A stretch of 7,071 nt of DNA. Source: Halomonas sp. (GTDB lineage Bacteria; Pseudomonadota; Gammaproteobacteria; Pseudomonadales; Oleiphilaceae). This document shows, one piece after another, positions 1-6,437 of this stretch. The stretch lies in NCBI GenBank assembly GCA_007135745.1, contig SLIH01000084.1, positions 1 to 7,071 on the forward strand. The letters run 5' to 3'. Below the pieces are notes generated by a model. That model saw nothing but the letters and a program-made list of their open reading frames with translations. It ran no database searches and was not told where the DNA came from. The position numbers were made by a program, and so were the translations under genes. How positions within the stretch are numbered: position 1 is the first letter of the stretch; every line of letters begins with the position of its first letter.

Positions 1-187
1 AGCGCCAGCCGCTGCTGGACTCCATGGCATTCAGTTCGAGTTCCTTGCCGCAGACAAGTGACAGAGATTGGCCCGTGCGACCAATCCAGTAGAACGGCAT
101 GCGGAAAAGCGCCGGTGGAATCAGATCAGTGCTTTTCAGCGTATGGATGGCGAACTCGCCGTCCAGAACCGTTATTTCTGCTGCCAT
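1..187 (-). CDS. ACT-domain-type protein, N-terminal part only (runs off the window)
   Basis: The first 62 residues are visible; the gene continues beyond base 1. The start is ATG at 187-185, preceded on the minus strand by GGAG (197-200) at 9 nt spacing. The protein opens MAAEITVLDGEFAIHTL, followed by a PFYWIGRTGQSLSLVC stretch and SSGWR at the window edge. This 'LDGEFAIH ... PFY.i.RT...lS.VC ... W' pattern is what I know from the N-terminal half of small (about 130 residue) stand-alone ACT-domain proteins related to the CASTOR/aspartokinase ACT fold. The ACT repeat with its ligand-binding residues would come after the visible part. Such proteins are usually thought to bind a small ligand such as an amino acid; no function can be assigned here. 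It is divergent from the antiporter gene. Family assignment is by recognition of the N-terminus only. Confidence 0.7.
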   Translation of the reverse strand, partial: MAAEITVLDGEFAIHTLKSTDLIPPALFRMPFYWIGRTGQSLSLVCGKELELNAMESSSGWR

Positions 188-317
188 CTTTGAATACTCC
201 AGAAAGTTGAAAGCCGCCAACCCTACTGATGCGCATCGACCGTACCGATTTCTCAGTGATGCGGTTACACTGGGGCGGGACCCTGTATTGAACCTCAAAA
301 ACAGCCCTGGCGCACGG

Positions 318-345
318 ACCCTTTTAAAAGTCAGGTTAAAAGGGT
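318..345. repeat. 10-bp perfect inverted repeat, candidate operator or leader hairpin
   Basis: ACCCTTTTAA (318-327) is repeated in exact inverted form as TTAAAAGGGT (336-345), with an 8-base centre. The left arm overlaps a 10-bp palindrome, CTTTTAAAAG (321-330), so TTAAAAG also occurs twice in direct orientation (324-330 and 336-342, 12-bp period). It lies in the gap between the divergent ACT-type gene and the antiporter gene. It is AT-rich against a GC-rich background. No T-run follows on either strand, so it does not look like an intrinsic terminator. It may be a binding site for a dimeric regulator or an mRNA hairpin. I recognise no specific regulator. I saw no convincing -35/-10 pair elsewhere in 188-343. 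Confidence 0.55.
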
Positions 346-369
346 GCGAACCGGCTCGCAATTTGGAAC

Positions 370-373
370 GGAG
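370..373 (+). promoter_or_regulatory. Ribosome binding site supporting a TTG start at 380
   Basis: GGAG lies 6 nt before the TTG at 380-382 in the antiporter frame. The alternative GTG at 344 has no comparable Shine-Dalgarno and sits inside the right arm of the inverted repeat at 318-345. The protein also aligns with the NhaP2 family only from about this point. Confidence 0.5.
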
Positions 374-379
374 ACTGTA

Positions 380-2113
380 TTGCCAACGGATATTCTGCTT
401 TTTGGCGGTCTGCTGCTGTCCATCAGTATACTGCTTAGTCCCCTCTCCACCCGAATCGGGATGCCGATTCTGCTGCTGTTTCTCGCTATCGGCATGCTGG
501 CGGGAGAGGACGGCCTCGGGTTCCTGCTATTCGATGATTTTGAAGCCGCTTTCCTGGTTGGCAATCTTGCTCTGGCCATCATACTGCTTGATGGTGGTTT
601 GCGCACCCGCGCGGAAAGCTTTCGGGTGGGCTTGCGGCCAGCACTCGGCCTTGCCTCGCTTGGTGTCATTCTGACCGCAGTGATTACGGGGCTGGCGGCC
701 ACATGGATTTTTGACCTGCCCTGGGTCGTTGGGCTGCTGATCGGAACCATCGTCTCCTCTACCGACGCCGCGGCGGTTTTTGCGCTTCTGCAGGGGCGGG
801 GGCTGCACCTGAACGATCGTGTTTCCGCTACCCTGGAGATCGAATCCGGCAGTAACGATCCCATGGCGATCTTCCTTACTCTGGTCTTGCTGGGGATCAT
901 ACTGCAGCCGGATGAAGCCTCTGGTATGGCCATGATTGCGCTGCTGATCCAGCAGTTTGGTCTGGGCGCCCTGGGCGGCTGGCTTGGCGGAATCGCGCTG
1001 GCCTGGATATTGAACCGTATCCAACTGGTTCCCGCCTTCTATCCCCTGCTGGTGGCTGCCGGGGGGTTGGTGGTTTTCGGGGGTGTGAATCAGCTTGGCG
1101 GCAGCGGTTTTCTGGCCATCTATCTGGCCGGCGTGGTGCTTGGCAATCGCCGCGTGCGCATGCTTCCGGCCGTGCTGCAGATGCATGATGGGCTGGCCTG
1201 GCTGGCCCAGATGATTCTTTTCCTCTTCCTGGGACTGCTGGTGACGCCCTCCCAGATGGCCAGCGTGATTTTCCAGGGTCTTGCCGTGGCGGCGGTACTG
1301 ATTCTGGTGGCGCGTCCGCTTGCGGTCCTGCTCACACTCTGGCCTTTCGGATTTCAATGGCGCGAACAGGCATTTATCGGGTGGGTGGGGCTGCGTGGGG
1401 CCGTGCCCATTGTTTTGGCGCTGTTTCCCGTTATGGCAGGCGTTGAACACGCGCACCTGCTTTTCAACGTGGCTTTCTTTGTGGTGCTGGTTTCGCTGCT
1501 GGTTCAGGGAACAACCCTGACGCCCCTGGCGGCCTGGCTGAGGCTGGAGGTTCCCGCCGGCAAGGAGCCGAAGCGTCGCATGCCTCTGGATTTACCTTCA
1601 GCTGGCGATCACGAGTTGCTGCTTTTTGCCCTTCAGGGCGAGCGCTGGAATGATGCCAGCACTCTCGGTCAGATACGTCTGCCCGAAGACACGGTCTTTT
1701 CGGGAGTTTTCCGTGACGGCGAGCTGTTGGCCCCCGATGCGGATCTGACAGTCCAGCGAGGTGACGTGGTTGCGTTGCTTGCTTCGAGCGGTCAGATGGA
1801 AGCCCTGGGCCGCCTGTTCGAGGACCGGCCAAGAACCAGTCCGCTGGAGGAAAAACAGTTCTTTGGCGAGTTTGTTCTCAATGGTGAGGCAACCATTGGG
1901 GATGTGGAACAGTTTTATGGTATCGATATCAGCGGCTATGACCCCGACCTCTCGCTATCAACCTGTTTCCAGCATGCCCAGGGTCACCCTGTTGTAGGGG
2001 ATAAACTGCGGCTTGGGCCGTTGAAACTTGTCGTGAAAGCGGTTTCCGGTGATCAGGTGACGCGGGTTGGCCTCAATCTCCATAGTCGGAAAGAGACGAA
2101 ACATCGTGAGTAA
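380..2113 (+). CDS. nhaP2: Potassium/proton antiporter, NhaP2/CvrA type (CPA1 family)
   Basis: Inner-membrane monovalent cation/H+ antiporter; the family is known to export K+ (and Na+) in exchange for protons, supporting osmotic and pH homeostasis. The first roughly 390 residues form many hydrophobic helices with family motifs: STRIGMPILLLFLAIGMLAG near the N-terminus, SNLALAI-like NLALAIILLDGG, STDAAAVF (Asp about 129) and EIESGSNDPMA with the Asn-Asp pair at 159-160 expected in the transport core. A cytoplasmic TrkA-C/RCK-C-like domain follows at about 408-485, then a CorC/HlyC-type transporter-associated domain to the end, which includes PVVGDKLRLGPLKLVV. This is the full NhaP2 layout; 577 residues from TTG is close to the roughly 578 of E. 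coli NhaP2. An in-frame GTG at 344 would add 12 non-conserved residues, so TTG is preferred though not proven. The cupin gene begins 11 bp after its stop, suggesting co-transcription. Confidence 0.93.
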   Translation: MPTDILLFGGLLLSISILLSPLSTRIGMPILLLFLAIGMLAGEDGLGFLLFDDFEAAFLVGNLALAIILLDGGLRTRAESFRVGLRPALGLASLGVILTAVITGLAATWIFDLPWVVGLLIGTIVSSTDAAAVFALLQGRGLHLNDRVSATLEIESGSNDPMAIFLTLVLLGIILQPDEASGMAMIALLIQQFGLGALGGWLGGIALAWILNRIQLVPAFYPLLVAAGGLVVFGGVNQLGGSGFLAIYLAGVVLGNRRVRMLPAVLQMHDGLAWLAQMILFLFLGLLVTPSQMASVIFQGLAVAAVLILVARPLAVLLTLWPFGFQWREQAFIGWVGLRGAVPIVLALFPVMAGVEHAHLLFNVAFFVVLVSLLVQGTTLTPLAAWLRLEVPAGKEPKRRMPLDLPSAGDHELLLFALQGERWNDASTLGQIRLPEDTVFSGVFRDGELLAPDADLTVQRGDVVALLASSGQMEALGRLFEDRPRTSPLEEKQFFGEFVLNGEATIGDVEQFYGIDISGYDPDLSLSTCFQHAQGHPVVGDKLRLGPLKLVVKAVSGDQVTRVGLNLHSRKETKHRE

Positions 2114-2124
2114 AGGGCTCCGGA

Positions 2125-2595
2125 ATGAACGCCAATGAATGGAAAGTCGAACTGGCCCTGGAACCACACCCCGAAGGGGGCCATTTTCATCGTTTCTTTG
2201 CCAGCCCTGTAACCGTGCGGACGGCCCGGGGGGAGCGGCCGACCATGACGGCCATCCACTATCTCCTGGAAGCGGGGGAGTACAGCGCCTGGCATCGGTT
2301 GAAAAGTCATGAATTATGGCACTGGCATGATGGCGGGCCACTGCTCATCCACTGCCTGGACGACGCCGGCCTCACCACCCACAGGCTTGGCCCGGGCGGG
2401 CGTATGACGCTGCCCATTGCCCCCGGTATCTGGTTTGCCTCCGAGCCGGCAGTGGGCACCGACTTTGCTCTGGTCAGTTGCACGGTGAGCCCCGGCTTCG
2501 ATTTTGCCGACTTTGAATGGGGCGATGCCGGGGAGCTTGCCCGGACCTATCCTGATAATGCGCAGCTGATCGAACATCTCCGTCGCGGCCAATAA
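2125..2595 (+). CDS. DUF985 / Cupin_5 family protein
   Basis: A 156-residue cupin-fold protein of the DUF985 (Cupin_5) family, complete in length. Family hallmarks are in order: LALEPHPEGGHF (10-21), AIHYLLEAGEYSAWHRL (43-59), SHELWHWHDGGPLLIH (61-76) and LVSCTVSPGFDFADFE near residues 121-136. His57, Glu63 and His66/68 are candidate metal or ligand contacts by comparison with other cupins; this is inference. The molecular function of the family is not settled; it is cytoplasmic, with no signal peptide or membrane segment. The start is ATG with AAGGG (2113-2117) 7 nt upstream, overlapping the end of the antiporter stop codon; the 11-bp gap suggests the same transcript. The next gene starts 47 bp downstream behind its own operator. 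Confidence 0.9.
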   Translation: MNANEWKVELALEPHPEGGHFHRFFASPVTVRTARGERPTMTAIHYLLEAGEYSAWHRLKSHELWHWHDGGPLLIHCLDDAGLTTHRLGPGGRMTLPIAPGIWFASEPAVGTDFALVSCTVSPGFDFADFEWGDAGELARTYPDNAQLIEHLRRGQ

Positions 2596-2604
2596 TGTTA
2601 TAGT
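2596..2604 (+). promoter_or_regulatory. Extended -10 promoter element for the YeiR-like gene
   Basis: TG-T-TATAGT matches the extended -10 pattern TGnTATAAT with one mismatch and begins one base after the cupin stop codon. No good -35 is visible at 16-18 bp upstream, which extended -10 promoters can tolerate. Transcription would begin near 2610-2612, giving a leader of about 31 nt. The element lies wholly within the Zur-like palindrome, so bound repressor would block it. Prediction only. Confidence 0.45.
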
Positions 2605-2609
2605 ATAAC
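2597..2609. promoter_or_regulatory. Zur-type operator (zinc uptake regulator box)
   Basis: GTTATA (2597-2602), a central G, and TATAAC (2604-2609) form a perfect 6+1+6 palindrome; with flanks it reads ATGTTATAGTATAACGC. The gammaproteobacterial Zur consensus core is TGTTATAnTATAACA, so only the outermost right base (G at 2610 instead of A) deviates. It sits 33 bp before the ATG of a YeiR-like zinc GTPase gene and covers a candidate -10. COG0523 genes are classic Zur targets in many bacteria (zigA of Acinetobacter, for example). Site and gene content agree, although binding has not been shown here. Confidence 0.8.
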
Positions 2610-2631
2610 GCTGATCCAATGCCGCCGCTTT

Positions 2632-2637
2632 AAGGAG
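2632..2637 (+). promoter_or_regulatory. Ribosome binding site fixing the YeiR-like start at 2643
   Basis: AAGGAG ends 5 nt before the ATG at 2643. An in-frame GTG at 2637 overlaps the last base of this element and would add only two residues, so the ATG is the better start. Confidence 0.75.
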
Positions 2638-2642
2638 TGCCA

Positions 2643-3623
2643 ATGCCACAGCAACCCATTCCCGTTCACGTCATCCTGGGGTTCCTTGGCGTGGGCAAGA
2701 CCACCGCAATTCGCCGTCTGTTGCAATCCAGGCCCGGAGATGAGCGCTGGGCGGTACTGGTGAATGAGTTCGGTGAAGTGGGTATAGACGGTGCGCTGCT
2801 CAGCGAGACAGGTGTCGCAGTGCGCGAGGTGCCCGGGGGCTGCATGTGCTGCGTCGCCGGGCTGCCCATGCAGATCGGTCTTAATATGCTCATTCAGAGG
2901 GAAAAGCCAGATCGCCTGCTGATTGAACCCACGGGCCTGGGGCATCCCTCGAAGATCCTCGAGACGCTGACCGGAGATCTCTACGCCGGAACGCTGAACC
3001 TTGCCTCAACCCTCTGTCTGGTCGACCCCCGTCGCCTCTCGGAAGAAAAAGTCCGCAGCAATGTCCAGTTCAACGACCAGGTGGCGGTAGCCGATGTTCT
3101 GGTGGCCAATAAAACGGATCTCTGCAATGAGCAGGACATGGTGCGTTTCCGCGAGTGGGCGGCATCCTGGGAACCGCCCAAAACCCGCATTGAAGAAACG
3201 CAACAGGGGCGCGTTGATCCACAGTGGCTGATGGTGCCCCACAAGGAAAGGCCAGTGAGCAACGCTCACGCCCATGATCATCACCACCATGCTCAGGAAC
3301 CGAAAGAGTCCCTCTCTCTCGAGGCACAGCCCTGGGAGTGCATTGCCAACGAAGGGGATGGGCACTACAGCTGCGGCTGGCGCATCGCGGCGGATTACAT
3401 TTTCAGCCACGACGAGTTGCTGTCGTTCTGTCATAGCGGTGGCTGGCAGCGACTGAAAGGGGTGGTATGCACTGACAGGGGCTGGCTGGCCCTGAATATG
3501 GTTGATGGCATGCTCACCGTTCAGTCGGTCGACGAGGCAGCCGAAATCCGGCTGGAAATCATCGACAGCACCCCGCTGGAACAGTCAACGCTTGATCAGA
3601 CGGTCCGTGGGCTGTTGATCTGA
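2643..3623 (+). CDS. yeiR: YeiR-like COG0523 (CobW-type) zinc-binding GTPase, probable zinc metallochaperone
   Basis: Cytoplasmic G3E-family GTPase of 326 residues, almost the length of E. coli YeiR (about 328) and matching it from memory across long blocks. Visible motifs: Walker A GFLGVGKT (13-20), NEFGEVGIDGALL (41-53), the metal-binding GGCMCC (CMCC at 67-70), EPTGLGHP (95-102), and NKTD (156-159) for guanine recognition. A histidine-rich loop lies at 209-216 (HAHDHHHH), between the GTPase part and a CobW-C-like C-terminal domain containing YSCGWRI. YeiR is known to bind zinc and hydrolyse GTP; COG0523 proteins are thought to deliver metal to client enzymes. The Zur-type box just upstream supports zinc, rather than cobalt or nickel, and expression under zinc starvation (inference). 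The stop lies 5 bp from the stop of the convergent chemoreceptor gene. Confidence 0.93.
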   Translation: MPQQPIPVHVILGFLGVGKTTAIRRLLQSRPGDERWAVLVNEFGEVGIDGALLSETGVAVREVPGGCMCCVAGLPMQIGLNMLIQREKPDRLLIEPTGLGHPSKILETLTGDLYAGTLNLASTLCLVDPRRLSEEKVRSNVQFNDQVAVADVLVANKTDLCNEQDMVRFREWAASWEPPKTRIEETQQGRVDPQWLMVPHKERPVSNAHAHDHHHHAQEPKESLSLEAQPWECIANEGDGHYSCGWRIAADYIFSHDELLSFCHSGGWQRLKGVVCTDRGWLALNMVDGMLTVQSVDEAAEIRLEIIDSTPLEQSTLDQTVRGLLI

Positions 3624-3628
3624 AGCCA

Positions 3629-4732
3629 TCATTCACGGCTCAGTTCGCTTTTGAGTTGTTGCGCCAGTTCCCTCAGTTCAGCGCCCACCTCGATATTCCT
3701 GGCGGAACCATTAATGGCATTTCGTGTCCCCTCCGCCAGTGTGGTCATGTGCTTCTGGACCTCTGAGGCCTGAGTGGATTGTTCTTCTATAAGACTGTGG
3801 ATCACCTCTGTACTCTCATTGACCGCTTTAAGTGTGTCAGCAACGGAAGAATTGGCGTTTTCCAGTCCACCCTCACCTTCATCGAGTGTGGTGAGAATGG
3901 ACTGCATGTTGGCCCGGTAGTCTGAAACTCGCCCACTGATATCCTTCTGAATGTTGTGTGCCTCATGAAGGCTTTCGCTGATCCGGGATGTGTGTTCTGT
4001 AGTGTCTGACGCGAGTTTCTTGACTTCATCGGCAACAACGGCAAAGCCACGCCCCTGTTCCCCGGCCCGGGCTGCTTCGATGGCTGCATTGAGCGCAAGT
4101 AGATTGGTCTGCTCGGCGATTTCACGAATGCGCTCAGAAACCTCAATGACTCGTTTGAAATGTTCATCAAAGAGTTCCACGCGTGCGGCCGTGTCCTGGC
4201 TCCAGGTGACGCTTTGGCGCAACTCCGCCAGCAGGCCATTGGCTTTCTCCCGGACCTGCGAGAAGTTCTGATCCAGAGCGCTGCAATGATTACGGGCGTC
4301 GTTGGCAGCCTGCCCGATTGACTGGGCTTCCTCGAGCACCGCCTGGGCAAGCGCTATGGCGTCGTCTGCTGTTTCTGCCCGAGCCTTTGAGGCGACATTG
4401 ACCTGCTCTGCCGTTTGATGCACCTGTTCGCCCAATGCTTCGATTCGCGCCAGCGGAGTCAGATCAATGACCTTGCTGTTTTCGCTGGGTTCGGAATCAG
4501 CGGCCTTCCCCAGGCCTGCGGCTTTCAGAAAAGCCATGCCGGTACAGCCGGTGCCCATGACAATCATCAGGGTCAGGAACGCAGTCCAGAGGTTGATGGG
4601 TTCACTGTTGAGCAGGGCATCATGCTGATTTACGGCCACCAGGAGTATGGCGGTCAGGGCAATGAATGTAAGGCTGACTATGGGATTCAGGCTCCCGCCA
4701 CCGTCTGTCTTCGTTTGGGTCTGAGAGTTCAT
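3629..4732 (-). CDS. Methyl-accepting chemotaxis protein, short two-helix type without a periplasmic sensor domain
   Basis: A 367-residue chemoreceptor. Two hydrophobic helices lie near the N-terminus (about 17-35 and 48-69), joined by only about 12 residues, so there is no periplasmic ligand-binding domain. I see no HAMP signature after the second helix. The rest is a cytoplasmic coiled coil containing the conserved MCP hairpin tip, with [20 protein letters not shown] at 204-223 followed by [18 protein letters not shown] to residue 241; this is where CheA and CheW bind in the family. The C-terminus ends KSELSRE, without a CheR-tethering NWETF-like pentapeptide. Start choice is uncertain: ATG 4732 has GGA at 7 nt; ATG 4744 and TTG 4774 are in frame upstream with weaker signals. 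It may sense an internal or membrane-linked cue, or not be chemotactic. No che or flagellar gene lies nearby. Confidence 0.88.
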   Translation of the reverse strand: MNSQTQTKTDGGGSLNPIVSLTFIALTAILLVAVNQHDALLNSEPINLWTAFLTLMIVMGTGCTGMAFLKAAGLGKAADSEPSENSKVIDLTPLARIEALGEQVHQTAEQVNVASKARAETADDAIALAQAVLEEAQSIGQAANDARNHCSALDQNFSQVREKANGLLAELRQSVTWSQDTAARVELFDEHFKRVIEVSERIREIAEQTNLLALNAAIEAARAGEQGRGFAVVADEVKKLASDTTEHTSRISESLHEAHNIQKDISGRVSDYRANMQSILTTLDEGEGGLENANSSVADTLKAVNESTEVIHSLIEEQSTQASEVQKHMTTLAEGTRNAINGSARNIEVGAELRELAQQLKSELSRE

Positions 4733-4803
4733 GGTCTGTTCCATGGTTGCCAGGTATTTCAGGGTGCTAACCAATGACTCATGGCCGTGTTGGTTGTTAC
4801 AGC

Positions 4804-4818
4804 GTTTCCAACGGAAAC
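4804..4818. repeat. 6-bp perfect inverted repeat in the divergent chemoreceptor/hydrolase gap
   Basis: GTTTCC (4804-4809) and GGAAAC (4813-4818) are exact inverted copies around AAC. The element sits in the 191-bp gap between the chemoreceptor gene (minus) and the cysteine hydrolase gene (plus), about 72 bp from the former's ATG at 4732. It could be an operator or a small hairpin. I looked for a FliA-type promoter and for sigma-70 pairs on both strands of 4733-4923 and found none I would defend. Confidence 0.35.
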
Positions 4819-4909
4819 CGAGGGGGTTTGATGCTCCCGGGGTAGGACGATTGTGTAACAGCCCCGTAGCCCAGGGGTCCCATCTGTGGAACCGCGTTGT
4901 CAGGCAGGT

Positions 4910-4914
4910 GGAGG
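4910..4914 (+). promoter_or_regulatory. Ribosome binding site fixing the hydrolase start at 4924
   Basis: GGAGG lies 9 nt before the ATG at 4924, and a second GGAG (4917-4920) is closer. An in-frame TTG at 4897 would add nine residues translated from this purine-rich region and has no Shine-Dalgarno of its own. Confidence 0.65.
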
Positions 4915-4923
4915 TTGGAGCGG

Positions 4924-5694
4924 ATGTTTCTACGGTGGCTGTCGCGCTGGCTGGCGCGTTATCTTTCCCGGAAGGTGTTGACGCGCTCGGTCAGTACCGC
5001 CAGTTATGAGGCGCTTAAACGTAGTTTGCGGCCCGGCGATGTATTGCTGGTGGAGGGGGATGCACGTATCAGCGTGGCCATCCGCTATCTGACCCAGTCC
5101 ACCTGGTCCCATGCCGCGCTTTATCTCGGCCCGGATGCGGGGTTGCCCGTCGCCGAAGATGGCGAGCCCCATGTGTTGATAGAGGCCGACCTGGAAGAAG
5201 GTATTCGCACCCTGCCGTTGTCGTTCTACCGGCATCTGCACAGCCGTATTTGCCGTCCTGTTGGGCTTTCCGTCGAAGCGATCGGACAGCTCAGTGACTA
5301 TGCGTGTGGGCGAATCGGGCACCACTATGATCTCAAGAACGTGGTTGACCTGGCGCGCTACCTGATTCCTACACCGCCCGTGCCAGTGCGCTTTCGACGC
5401 AGCCTGCTGTCTTTTGGCAGCGGTGACCCGACCCGAGCCATCTGCTCCACCTTCATCGCCCAGGGGTTCCAGCACATTCGTTACCCCATCCTCCCGGTCA
5501 AGGTGTACCTGCCTGCGGGCGACCCCGAGTGCGAGGCGTGCGAGAAGAAGTACTACCGCATACGCCATCATTCTCTCTTTGTGCCCCGGGATTTCGATGC
5601 GTCACCCTACTTCGACATCGTTAAACCAACGATCGAACAGGGATTCGACTATCGGCAGATGCCGTGGACGGAAAGCAACGGCGCTGATTACTGA
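4924..5694 (+). CDS. YiiX/YebB-like permuted NlpC/P60 cysteine hydrolase
   Basis: A 256-residue protein of the permuted papain-fold group, where the catalytic His precedes the Cys. The order seen is: [11 protein letters not shown] (35-45), opening the fold; WSHAALYLG with candidate catalytic His63; HVLIEAD with Glu87; [11 protein letters not shown] (133-143); and [11 protein letters not shown] with candidate nucleophile Cys174. These proteins are predicted to act on amide or ester bonds of lipids or peptides; the substrate here is unknown. Residues 2-20 are an arginine-rich amphipathic helix ([17 protein letters not shown]) with Leu/Trp and Arg spaced every three to four residues. There is no lipobox or cleavable signal peptide, so peripheral attachment to the inner face of the membrane is likely (inference). 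A CEAC pair (203-206) might bind metal or form a disulfide. The stop is 4 bp from the convergent NRDE gene's stop. Confidence 0.82.
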   Translation: MFLRWLSRWLARYLSRKVLTRSVSTASYEALKRSLRPGDVLLVEGDARISVAIRYLTQSTWSHAALYLGPDAGLPVAEDGEPHVLIEADLEEGIRTLPLSFYRHLHSRICRPVGLSVEAIGQLSDYACGRIGHHYDLKNVVDLARYLIPTPPVPVRFRRSLLSFGSGDPTRAICSTFIAQGFQHIRYPILPVKVYLPAGDPECEACEKKYYRIRHHSLFVPRDFDASPYFDIVKPTIEQGFDYRQMPWTESNGADY

Positions 5695-5698
5695 GGCT

Positions 5699-6436
5699 TC
5701 AGTAGAAACCCGAGCTTAGAGGAAGGTGTTGGGTATGGACTTCGCACTGATTCTGGCTGGGGTCACCGGGCCAGTAATCCATGCGCGCCTCGGCATCGCT
5801 GATTCGCACACGGGTGAGGCTGACGGTGCCACGGTCGGGCCGCGACATGGCGATGGCGAACGCCGGTGGCCAGGGCTTGCGGCTGCGGTGCAATCGCAGG
5901 TGCTGTTCGGTGGTGAGTGTACGCAGGCCATTGATGGTTGCCGTGCGATAGTAGAACTGACGCAGGCGGGGAACCAGCCTTGGATAGAGCGATGAAGTAC
6001 TCACCGGATTATTCGGCGTGGACGTTGCCTTCAGTGAACGGCCATCCCAGCACCATCCCGCGGGCGACTGTCGGGGTGAAAACACTATAAGATAAAATGG
6101 CTGGTACAGGGAGCAGTCCGTTGCGTGGAGGTGCTGTTCCAGCTGTGCCATCGACGCCAACGGCGCCAGATCCAGGGCCAGCAATCCACGGCTGCGTTGT
6201 CCGTTTACCGGTTCATTGTTCTGTGCCTGGTAATTATTGAGCAGGCAAAGCGTCAGGCCGTATTCGTTGGTCCACAGCCAAGTGCCACCCCCTGTCGGGT
6301 CCCTCGGTGCGAGCACACGCGTACCGCTGATCACCTCTTCGCTGGGCGGTTCGGCCTCGGGGCGCGCCAGGCTCTCATCGCGATTGAAGAGTATTTCCAG
6401 GGCCTGGTCGTGGCGGCGCCAACTCAGGGTGCACAT
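5699..6436 (-). CDS. NRDE family protein (TANGO2-like)
   Basis: A 245-residue protein starting MCTLSW, with the name-giving NRDE at residues 18-21 (LFNRDES) and DPTGGGTWLWTNEYG at about 46-60. Both blocks are typical of the NRDE/TANGO2 family; length is close to the usual 250-275. Human TANGO2 deficiency disturbs lipid and coenzyme A metabolism, and a heme-handling role has been proposed for relatives; the bacterial role is unsettled. The family is placed with Ntn-type folds and Cys2 lies where such a nucleophile would be, but activity is inference. The start codon is one base after the stop of the upstream DinB-like gene. Its GGAG (6449-6452) is 12 nt away and can pair with CTCC (6441-6444), so re-initiation by terminating ribosomes is likely. 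The C-terminal half is less conserved to my eye. Confidence 0.88.
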   Translation of the reverse strand: MCTLSWRRHDQALEILFNRDESLARPEAEPPSEEVISGTRVLAPRDPTGGGTWLWTNEYGLTLCLLNNYQAQNNEPVNGQRSRGLLALDLAPLASMAQLEQHLHATDCSLYQPFYLIVFSPRQSPAGWCWDGRSLKATSTPNNPVSTSSLYPRLVPRLRQFYYRTATINGLRTLTTEQHLRLHRSRKPWPPAFAIAMSRPDRGTVSLTRVRISDAEARMDYWPGDPSQNQCEVHTQHLPLSSGFY

Positions 6437-6437
6437 C

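Noticed and set aside
265..316. Sigma-70 promoter for the antiporter (TTGAAC at 288-293, TACACT at 265-270).
   Set aside because: The two hexamers do not pair with any partner at 16-18 bp in the right order.
527..1456. Long minus-strand open frame opposite the antiporter gene, and similar long frames opposite other genes (for example 4930-5571, and 6125-6835 on the plus strand).
   Set aside because: Compositions rich in His, Gln, Pro and Arg, no family resemblance and no RBS. They are shadows of well-supported genes.
4733..4923. FliA-type promoter for the chemoreceptor (TCAAACC ... TCCGTTGG on the minus strand).
   Set aside because: The -10 part matches only about half of GCCGATAA and the spacing is wrong.
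5689..5704. TACTGA-GGCT-TCAGTA perfect inverted repeat at the hydrolase/NRDE convergent junction, considered as a bidirectional terminator.
   Set aside because: No T-run on either side. Two facing TGA stop codons automatically create TGA...TCA, so only the outer three bases per arm are surplus.
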